The notes beneath the pieces were generated by a model, which had not been told where the DNA came from, made no database searches, and saw only the letters and a program-made list of their open reading frames with translations. 64,000 nt of DNA. Source: Welwitschia mirabilis (Eukaryota; Gnetophyta; Gnetopsida; Welwitschiales). Shown piece after piece: positions 48,413-56,985 of the stretch. The DNA is taken from assembly GCA_051453625.1 (NCBI GenBank), contig JBOZIK010000001.1, positions 127,336,255 through 127,400,254 of the forward strand. Reading direction: 5' to 3'. A program made the position numbers and the translations under genes. The number at the start of each line of letters is the position of its first letter. Within the stretch, counting starts at the first letter, position 1.

Positions 48413-50268
48413 TAGAATATTTAGGATTTTTTTGCAAGAGTTTCCAAAAAGGTAAGTTGATGTTTACCTCTTACATTAAGGTTTTCAAGTGCTCATCATA
48501 AGTAGGATTCATGTTTAACTTATTAAGCCAAGGAGTAGATGGTTTCTTCCTTTTGTTTTCTTGTGAAGAATGTTTAATGTGAGACTAACATTTGATGTTA
48601 ATGGGAATTTATATGTGTTCAAAATTTATACATCACTTTATTCATTACTTTTTTCATTTTTTTTGAAGTTTAAACCTTATGAGTAGGAGGTTTTATATCA
48701 TTTTAAACCTTATGAGTAGGAGGTTTTATATCATTTCCACTTCTTATCACTAGCTTTAAGTCTCTCTCGACTTTATTTGAGTTGGGTAAACATTGAGATA
48801 TAAGAGATCCTTGTGATCTTTGATTAATAAGAATCATTTATTGAAGCACATTTACTAAGTTTTCAATATTATTATTGGTCATTTCTTGCACATTTTTTAA
48901 TCTTTCTATGGACTCTCTGAATGGATCATTTTGAGTTGATTGAAAATTAAGGTTATTTACTTGGAAGTTTGGTTTTCTGAATCTGTTTTCAAAAGGTTTT
49001 CATTATGATTATCCACATAATATTTGTTGAAATTGTGATTGAATTTTAAAATTACGTATTCTTTGGTCGAATGAACATACTTCCTCAAACATCCTTTCTT
49101 TATAAGTTGGCAATAAGGAACATTTATTTAGATGAGAGTTGTCTTCACAAATATAACATGTTAAAGTTATGTTTTAATTTTTTACTACTTTTTCATCAAC
49201 TATCATTTAAGTGTACTTCTCCAAATTTGTTGTGAAATCCTTAATTAAATTGGTTGAATCACCACTCTCTTCTTCCTTATCATATTTTACTTCCTTTAAA
49301 TCTCTCATAATTTAGCCTATAGTTTAATTTTTTTTAATGGATTTTGGCTAAGTTTGACTTATCTCTACTAGATTTCCATCACATTTCATGCATCCTCTAA
49401 GACTAATTTTATTAAGTTGCCACCATAAGAAAAGTCTACAAGTCTTTTAGTTTAACTATTTAATTCACTATAGAAATAATAAACTAATTCTTTTTTATGG
49501 AATTCATCAATAAGATTGGAACGGTTAGCTATAATAATACACTCATACATTATGGCATAATCCTTATAAGTTTTTGTTAAAAGTTAGTAACTTTCTTCAT
49601 TCTTTTTCTCATGGTACTTTCACTTAAAAATATTTTAATAAAACTTTTTGCACTTAACTCTATGATTTAAGACTCTTGTGTGGAATGGTTTTAAGCCAAA
49701 GTTTTTCCTTCTCTCTAAGTATTACTAGAAAGATAATTATGTAGATATGATCACTAATGCATTTTTTCGTATTTCCTGAGGTAAGCATAATTTTCTCACT
49801 ATTGGTTAGATGTTGGAAAGGGTCTACCTTAAGTTTCCTCAAAAATGTTGAACAGTCACTCAAGTTTTCTAATTCTACATCAACATTAGGTAAATCAAAA
49901 GGATTTTAGACTTCACATTTTCTATTAGTAACTAAATCTCTAAGTGTAAAATTTTCATTTTGAATTCAAAGTTTCTATCATGATTGTTTTATTAGATGAA
50001 GTGACTTATTTTTGTTTTTGTGAGGATTTCAACATAGAAAAAGAACTGACACGATCTACCTTTATATATTATTTTCCTAACTTCCTTTTGCAAAATTTAA
50101 CTCTAAAATAATAAAAGTAGAAATATCCTCTTCTTCAATTCATGGAATTGGGATACCTGGAATATGCATACCTAGATTTTGTTTGAAGTCAAATAACCCT
50201 TATCTCATATTTTCTTTAATCAGGTTCCACTTCCTTTAGTATTTTGTCTTTCTACTAGAATTCACCAT
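48413..50268 (-). pseudogene. E3 gag remnant, copy B
   Basis: Aligns with 46080-47937. The ATG at 50268 (minus) starts MVNSSRKTKY. The capsid segment DPFQHLTNSEKIMLTSG and LREKEKLWLKTI lies at 49660-49863. The zinc knuckle C-Y-I-C-E-D-N-S-H-L-N-K-C (about 49115-49165) keeps all four ligands but lacks one residue before the last Cys. A 33-bp in-frame tandem duplication is at 48671-48736. The 3' end breaks at the gap inside the NPKYS block. Confidence 0.75.
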
Positions 50269-50415
50269 GTCCCTGCATACTTTAGATAGCAAATAAAAAA
50301 TAAAATAAAAAATAACTGACAGTCATCCACCTAGTCATGGATATAATAGAAGGGATGGTAATCATAACAGTAGAAAACTAAAATCAAAGAAAACTTACCA
50401 TAACTAAATAAACAT

Positions 50416-50459
50416 ACTATCATCGATCTTGTCATGAGGATGATAGATAGGATGAAAGT
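50416..50459. repeat. 44-bp double palindrome, leader copy B module 2
   Basis: Outer arms ACTATCATC and GATGAAAGT pair at 8 of 9; inner arms CTTGTCAT and ATGATAGA pair at 5 of 8. Confidence 0.65.
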
Positions 50460-50524
50460 ACTTTTTATTATTACTATTTACAAAATGGAAATTTACAAAA
50501 AAAGAAAAAAATTTGAAAATTTGA

Positions 50525-50568
50525 ACTATCATTTCTAGTGTCATGCAAATGACAAGCAGGATGATAGT
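50525..50568. repeat. 44-bp double palindrome, leader copy B module 3 (best example)
   Basis: The outer arms ACTATCAT and ATGATAGT are perfectly complementary over 8 bp. The inner TGTCAT and ATGACA are perfect around GCAA. Confidence 0.75.
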
Positions 50569-50714
50569 GAATTTTTAAACTACAAAAAATCAAAATTGCC
50601 AAAATAAACATACTAAACTATACTAAAAATATAGTACTATTTTAAATAAAGACCCTAAACTAAAATTCAAGAAACTTATTTGGATAGTAATAATAGTCTA
50701 TCTCCTTGTGGCCT

Positions 50715-50732
50715 TCCCCATTAATAGTGCTA
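50715..50732 (-). other. Decayed tRNA-Asp-type primer binding site (E3)
   Basis: On the minus strand TAGCACTATTAATGGGGA, three bases from the LTR end. It agrees with the Athila-type site complementary to tRNA-Asp at 11 of 18 positions; five of the seven differences are C-to-T or G-to-A. Confidence 0.65.
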
Positions 50733-51585
50733 AAATGTTGTAGTATAAATTTATGTAATCTTTAAGTCCTTAGAAAAAACCTTTAAATCATAATACTTAT
50801 AAAAAACACACACTGGTATAGACAGAAGTTAATCCAAATGTCATAATCTGTTGAAGGCACTAGGATATAAGTTAAAGAATTGATTTTACAAAGTATTTTA
50901 GCCATTCTATTTTAGTAAATCAAAGTAAAGAACAATGTAATGTAAAGCTAGATGAAGATGATAAATTGCAATGGATGACATGCAAGTGTAATGAGTTCTA
51001 TTTGTATTCTAACCCTCTTAAGGTCTTATAACTTAGATTAATTAGGAAGAGTTTTGTTACTTGTTTCTAACGAATGCAAACTATAAGATATGCTAAACAG
51101 AATATAGATAATGAAATTATAGAAATGGAATAAAATAGAATGTAATGCAAAATCTAAACTAATAAAGTCAACTTAACAAAGGTTGTCCTTATGATCTAAA
51201 TAAACTATAGAGTTGTTACCAAACCATAATCAACTTAAATCATAAGGAACATTTACATAATAGTAATGAAAAGAGTTCTTGAATTAATCATTAATTTAAC
51301 ATCTACTTATAAGAAAGTAGCAATATTTTAATGGAGAATACTTAGCCCAATACCAATGTAATCTTCTTTTTGTAGCTAACGGATGGACCTCTTATTCTTT
51401 AATCTTTCATCACAAGAATATTTGGTACAAAAGATGGGAATGAAAGGGAAGAAAAGGGTGGTTATTTATGGTTTTATATTGAAGTTCTAGAAGCTCAACC
51501 CTAACAATTGAAGAAGAAACTATAGCAACCCACATGTTTTATAGGACCCCATTACAAAGATAATACTTTTCATCTATACAAAATA

Positions 51586-51629
51586 GCTTTTATCCTGATT
51601 GTCATGGGGATAAAAATGGAACAAAACTC
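51586..51629. repeat. 44-bp double palindrome, E3 5' LTR module 1
   Basis: Decayed partner of 39984-40027; the inner ATTGTCAT is kept but the outer arms have lost most pairing. Confidence 0.45.
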
Positions 51630-51700
51630 CATGTCAAAAGGTGATTCATTAGCTTTTAGATGCCATAGTTAACTCTGCAGCTCTAATCCATGCCAAAAGT

Positions 51701-51744
51701 AGTATCGTCTTACCTGTCATGATGATGACAGAGGGGACAATAGT
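51701..51744. repeat. 44-bp double palindrome, E3 5' LTR module 2
   Basis: Arms AGTATCGTC and GACAATAGT (7 of 9); inner CCTGTCAT and ATGACAGA (7 of 8) around GATG. Confidence 0.65.
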
Positions 51745-51978
51745 CCTCTCTATCTTAGCTCAAAGGGAAATTATTCTTTTGCATGGTTAATCATTCATTC
51801 AAAACATGAAGTACCAAAATAGGTTTAAGATACCTTCAAAATATGCTAAGAATTGCATGTTTTAGTGAAAATATGATCAATCTTTTATAATCATCAAAAT
51901 TACATCCAAACCTGTATAAATATTATACAAAAGTACTCAAAATACATCATCAAACTCCTAAAAATAGGCATCACAACA

Positions 51979-52420
51979 ACTATTATGATTTTTAGTTTAA
52001 CTAATGCCCTTGTAGTATCTATAGATCTTATAAATTAAATTTTACAATCACATCTTCATTTCTTTATAATAGTGTTTATTGATGATATTTTCATTTATTC
52101 AAAGACTTATGAAGAACATGAGAAACACTTAAAAATAGTATTATAAACTTTATAAAATCATCAATTATATACTAACATGAAAAAAAAATTCTTTCTAGAA
52201 GGAATCAATTTAATTTCTAGCTCATTAATATCCAAGGAAGTTATTTTTATTAATCAAGATAAAGTTAGAGCAATTATGAAATGGATAGCACCTATAAATA
52301 GTACTAAGATTAGAATCTTTCTTAGTCTTACTGGGTACTATCATCAATTCATCTTTAACTTCTTTAAGATGGATTTTTTATTAACAATTCTTTTGAAGAG
52401 GAATAAAGACTTCTAATGGA
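51979..52420 (+). pseudogene. Chromovirus reverse transcriptase, C-terminal half
   Basis: Continues the RT interrupted at 39131. LTNA (about 51999) is followed by VFIDDIFIYSK at 52072-52104, an intact F-x-D-D catalytic box, then EEHEKHLKIVL. The stretch 52177-52416 covers thumb and connection: LEGINLISSSLISKEVIFIN, KWIAPINSTKIRIFLSLTGY. Stops occur between these blocks. Confidence 0.85.
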
Positions 52421-52890
52421 TTAAAAAAGGTCAACAGTTATTTTATCATTTTAAAAAATGCTTAACTAGTGTTCTTGTCTTAGTAATACCAAATAATTTA
52501 ATCTCTTTTTAGATTATATTAATGCATCTAAAGAAGGTCTTAAAGTAGTAACTAATCAAGATAAAATAGTAATAGCTTATAAATCAAGAAAACTTAAAAC
52601 TCATAAGATAAATTATCTTATTCATGATCTTGAATTAGCTACAGTAAGTTTTGCTTTAAAATTATGGAAACATTATCTCTATAATGTAAAGTTTCAAGCT
52701 TAAACTGTTCATAAGAGTTTAATATACATTTTTAGCCACTTATGCATGAACCCTAGGCAAAGAATACGGATGAAATTTCTATGTGATTTTAATATAGAGA
52801 TCTTAAACCATTAAGGTAAGAAAAATAAAGTTGTAGATTCTCTTAGTAGAGAATATTATTTTAAAGTAATTATAAAAATTCAAATATAAA
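52421..52890 (+). pseudogene. Chromovirus RNase H remnant
   Basis: THKINYLIHDLELATVSFAL and KLWKHYLYNVKFQA (about 52599-52700) carry the conserved 'H-D-L-E-L' helix with its catalytic Glu. NPRQRIRMKFLCDFNIEIL (about 52750-52806) and KKNKVVDSLSR (about 52820-52851) form the end of the domain. The first Asp strand (near 52515) is degraded. Confidence 0.8.
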
Positions 52891-53029
52891 TTCCTACCAT
52901 TATTTTAAAGGGATAAAAAAGGGATAAAAATTATTAAAAACTAAAGGATGAGTTAGAAAAATCAACAGATTTAGAGCATTTTAGTATTAATTTGAATGGT
53001 ATTATTAGATTCAAGAAAATACTTTTTAT

Positions 53030-53770
53030 TCCTAATGTATATAAAATTAAGCATAAGCTAATGTTTGAATTTTATGATATGCCTGTAGTAGATCATCTTG
53101 GAAGAACTAAAATGTATCAAAACATGAAACAAAAATTTTGGTAGTTAAGGATGAAAAAGGATATAGCAGATTTTATATCAAGGTGCCTTAATTGTTAACA
53201 AGTTAAATCAGAATATAGAAATCCAATAGGATTACTTTATCCTTATGACATTATAGAATATAAATGGGATATGATTTTCATGGACTTTATTGTAATACTT
53301 CCACAAACTCAAAGAGGTAATGAATCTATCATAGTGATAATTGATAGAGTAACTAAGTTAGCACATCTCATTTTATTAAAATCTACTTATGATGCTAAGG
53401 ATATAGCTGGAGTATATGTTCAAAATGTTGTTCATTTACATGATGTGCCTCAAGTAAATATCTCTAATAGAGATTCAAAATTTACTTTTATCTTTTGGCA
53501 AGAATTATAAATAGATTTAGAAACCAAGTTAAATATGAGCATTGTATTTCATCCTCAAAAAGATGATCATATAGAAAGAGTTAATCAAAATTTAGAAGAT
53601 CTTCATAATGCCTTTATTCTAGATAATCTTAATAGTTAGGAAGTGTACCTAGCATTAGTATAATTTGCATATAATAATAGTTATTAAAGTGTAATTTAAA
53701 TGGCTCCATTTGAAGCCCTATATGGTAGAAAGTATAAAGCACCCATTTCATGGACATAATCTAAAGAAAG
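53030..53770 (+). pseudogene. Chromovirus integrase remnant
   Basis: Zinc domain: VVDHLGRTKMYQNMKQKFW then a stop where Trp is expected (TAG, 53142-53144), and CLNC kept; the first His appears as Tyr. The core is open over 53271-53510: first catalytic Asp in MDF (53283-53285), then IIDRVTKLAHL. The second catalytic Asp is Asn in ISNRDSKF (53466-53468). The Glu in DHIERVNQNLEDL (about 53574) is kept. LAYNNSY-like and MAPFEALYGRKYKAPISW (about 53700-53751) end the core. One of three catalytic acids is lost. Confidence 0.85.
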
Positions 53771-53959
53771 ATTAATTATAAAACTAGAAATGTTATAAGA
53801 AATAAAAAGTAAAATAAGGATCATTAGGGATAAACTTAAAAAATCAATAAATAGAAAAAAGATGTATGTAGACTATTAAAAAAAAAAAATCTTGAGTTCA
53901 AAATAAGTTATCATGTATTTCTTAAATTATTGCCGATGAAATCAATAATGAGAAAAGTT

Positions 53960-54320
53960 AAAAAAAAAAAATTAGCTTCTTGATTCATTGGACCATTTAA
54001 AATATTAGAAAGCATTGGGTCTATTGCATATAAGTTTGCTTTGCCTCTTTAAGTATTGCACACGTATGATTTTTTCCATGTAAATATGTTAAGATGGCAT
54101 ATTGCAGATTCTTCTCATATATTAAATTAATTTCATATTTAGGTGGAATCAATTTGTTCAACTATAGAGGATACAAAAGTAGTGCTAGACTAACTATCAG
54201 TTTACAAAATAGGAAGACTCATCAAGTAAAGATACAGTGAAGTAATCATAATGTTAATGAAGCTACATGAAAACTAGAGGAAATAATGAAAAATTAATGC
54301 CCAAATTTTTTTGAATCTCA
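53960..54320 (+). pseudogene. Integrase GPF module and chromodomain remnant
   Basis: FIGPFKILESIGSIAYKFAL (about 53980-54040) is the GPY/F module; HVNMLRWHIADSSH (about 54078-54118) follows as in chromoviruses. After a degraded stretch with VLD (about 54180), the frame at 54253-54315 reads VNEAT-stop-KLEEIMKN-stop-CPNFFE, matching the C-terminal helix of a chromodomain, with TGA (54268-54270) for the conserved Trp. Chromodomains steer insertion to marked chromatin in this lineage. Confidence 0.7.
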
Positions 54321-54382
54321 TAATGTATAGTTAGGTGTTCTTAAACTCTTTATGTATCTTGATTCCCTGGAGTAAATTAGTT

Positions 54383-54396
54383 TAAGTGGGAAAGGA
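54383..54396 (+). other. Chromovirus polypurine tract
   Basis: TAAGTGGGAAAGGA immediately before the 3' LTR start at 54397; primes plus-strand cDNA in active relatives. Confidence 0.65.
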
Positions 54397-55491
54397 TGTT
54401 ATATCCTATACTTTGTAAACCTTAATTACTTGAATATTAAGTATATTAAGCTTTTAATCAGATAATGAATTACACTCTTTTTTAAAGGTCTTGTTAAAAT
54501 AAGATGATATTTTAAATTAACCTTATTTTGTAATTCTTATAATTTATCATGAAAATGATAATAATTATGTTACAAGGCTTTTATAAGAAAAGCTATCCAA
54601 AGATTTAAAATTATATAAACCCATTATACAGAAGTTAAAATCACATGTTAAAACTAATAAATTAAAAATTTCAAAAGGACATAATAATATATTTTACATC
54701 TTATTTACTCATTTAAATTCTTAGTAAATGTGATAAGTGTACTATATTATGAATATAAATTTTCCTTCTTATGTTATGTGATTAATAGATTTTATGCATT
54801 ATATGATAAATGAGCATGTGAGTAAGGAAATGCATTCTTACCTAGAATCAAGAATGATAAATGAGTAGATTTACTCTACTATAACTTCTATCATCTTGAG
54901 ATATGTAAGAGCGCTTGGTTTATAATATATTTATTATTTTTTTCATTATAATTAAAGAGTTTTTCTCATTATGCCACATGACAATTTTGAGATTTGTGCA
55001 TTTATTTATTTAATGCATGTCTTGAGAATGAGTTAAAATTACTTATGCCTATGAAGGATTGAGAAGGAGACAACATATGGAAATGGTACATGTAATTAAC
55101 TTTGATAATTAAAGCAATAAAATTACTTGCCATAGTTAGATGAATGTTCATAAATATGATTTATTATTTTGTACTCTAATGTCATTTCTTACTCATCCCA
55201 CTTATCAATGCTAAATCATATGATCTTAAGCTATGTGCCTTTTGTTTATCTATATATAGAGATCTTTTCCTCTCTTGTAAAAAGTATATAATTTTCATTT
55301 TGCATCAAAGTACATTTTCTTCTATCCTTTCTTCTTCTTCTTAATCTCTTGTTTATGGATCTTATAGCTTGGAAGCTTGGAGCTAAGAATTTTTTGAGCT
55401 TGGATCTTCTTTAATATTTAATCATGAAGGACATACTAATCTTTTTAAGTAATCTCTTTACTCATGTTTTTCATATGATTTTGTTGTAAGT
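54397..55491 (+). repeat. Chromovirus 3' LTR, first part
   Basis: Starts TGTTATATCC, aligned with 32495-33570. TATA box at 55250-55262. It is interrupted at 55491 by the TGTTG end of E4. Confidence 0.75.
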
Positions 55492-56885
55492 CCAATTAGT
55501 GATATTTAACATCATGTTTAGAGTATGTTTTAGACATATTTAATAGGTTTCCAATACAAATAGAAAGAATCTTAAGCTCAATCAAGATGATTACATAGAA
55601 CATTAAATTCAAAGATGATGAACCGTTTTTAGACATATTTCACACTTCCTAACTTTTTCAAAGCATCATGAATCTAGTGCAGAATGATAAATGATGATCA
55701 GAAGGCTAAAGGATGAAGAAAAGTCTATCGTCTACCTTATCATCTGGATGACAATCAAGCAGATGATCAATACAGTTAACAAATAGAGAAACCAAGTTTC
55801 TACTAATAGTTGTTCAGAGGATGATAGCCATTAAAGCACCTAAATCAAATTTTATAGATGTACCAAGAAGATGACAAAGTATACCATCAAATTTAACTTC
55901 TTTAGAAGATACATGCATGTGTAAATTAATCCATGATAAAGTTAAGAAAACATTAATCTTAATCAACGTGCTTACAAAAGATGAAGAAAAATTAATTTTA
56001 GCAGAAAAAGCTTCATATGCTGAGAAGGAAGTCAATTATGAAATAAGGAAGTAGAAAAGACTATATATGATCTATCATCAACCTAATCATCTCGAGAGCA
56101 CTCAGGACAACTACCAAGATCATAATAAATAGACGTTATCAATTGATAGTTGACAATCATCTACGTAGTCATTTGGATAACACCTATGATGATATTTAAA
56201 GCATAAAACTTAACTATCATCAATAAGGAATATGTATAATAAGAATACATTAAAAGAAATGATCGATTATCAATAACTATGTCATCTAGATAACACTCAA
56301 GTAGATGAAAGCCTTAAAGAATATGAAATGGACTCCATTGGTGATGAAGTCATTATTATGATAATCTCTAGACTGTTGCAACCCTTTAGCAACTCTAATT
56401 GTCATTCCATACCTATAAATACCTCCCTTAGATTCCTTATTTATTATCTTTAATGATTGATTAATCTTGTGATGATTTAAAGAAAAATTGAATAAGGGAT
56501 CCATCTTAGTTGTAGGGAAGGACATTTTTTGGTGTTGGGATGTGTCTCCTTCATTAAGGATTTATTGATTTATACATGGATGAGGNNNNNNNNNNCTTTT
56601 AAATATTCTCTCTTGTAATCTTCATATGTTATGTTAGAATCAAGTTAATTGTATAAGGTTAATATTGATTTCTGATATAATGTATAAGGGTCAATTTGGA
56701 TGATGACAAGTTAGTTCATTTGGTTAGGAATTGTGTTTAACATTATGATTAATAAAGATCATTTTGTTTATTTTAAATATTCTTACTTATGATCTTCATA
56801 CGTTATGTTAGAATCAAGTTAATTGTATAAGATTAATACTAATTTATGATATAATATATGAAGGCCAATTTGGGTGACGACAAGT
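55492..56885 (+). repeat. Athila-like LTR (E4) inserted in the chromovirus 3' LTR
   Basis: Begins TGTTGTAAGTCCAATTAG, comparable with the E1 LTR start, and keeps E1's order up to TGTCTCCTTCATTAAGG (56543-56559 against 17648-17664). It has modules at 56153 and, less regular, near 55724 and 56266. After a 10-base gap (56586-56595) a segment of about 115 bases occurs twice, 174 bases apart (from 56597 and 56771). The right end is hidden by the gap 56886-56985. Confidence 0.6.
56153..56196. repeat. 44-bp double palindrome, E4 LTR
   Basis: Outer arms ACAATCATC and GATGATATT (7 of 9); inner GTCAT and ATAAC around TTGG. Confidence 0.6.
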
Positions 56886-56985
56886 NNNNNNNNNNNNNNN
56901 NNNNNNNNNNNNNNNNNNNNNNNNNNNNNNNNNNNNNNNNNNNNNNNNNNNNNNNNNNNNNNNNNNNNNNNNNNNNNNNNNNNNN

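Larger units (their letters stand above)
50269..50714 (-). other. E3 5' leader, copy B
   Basis: Untranslated region between primer site and gag ATG, AT-rich, carrying three palindromic modules in a row (about 50316, 50416, 50525; spacing about 100 bases). No ORF. Confidence 0.65.
39132..51978 (-). mobile_element. Athila-like Ty3/gypsy element E3, minus strand, inserted in chromovirus RT
   Basis: 12,847 bp between LTR ends TGTTG-type and CAACA. Flanks are ACTAC (39127-39131) and ACTAT (51979-51983), a 5-bp target duplication with one transition. On the minus strand the order is 5' LTR, tRNA-Asp-type primer site, leader, gag (twice, around an N gap), protease, RT, RNase H, integrase, 3' region, polypurine tract, 3' LTR. 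All coding parts have stops. Confidence 0.85.
50736..51978 (-). repeat. E3 5' LTR
   Basis: 1243 bp, TGTTGTAG at the left and GCATCACAACA at the right. Ends form TGTTG/CAACA inverted repeats. Modules at 51586 and 51701. Confidence 0.85.

Noticed and set aside
4067-51744. CRISPR-like array as explanation for the 44-bp modules
   Set aside because: Modules are dispersed, spacing is irregular, the setting is a plant retroelement and no cas gene exists; a CRISPR reading has no support.
55814-56525. Minus-strand open stretches 55814-56035 and 56286-56525
   Set aside because: They fall in the E4 LTR and have no homology to retroelement proteins.
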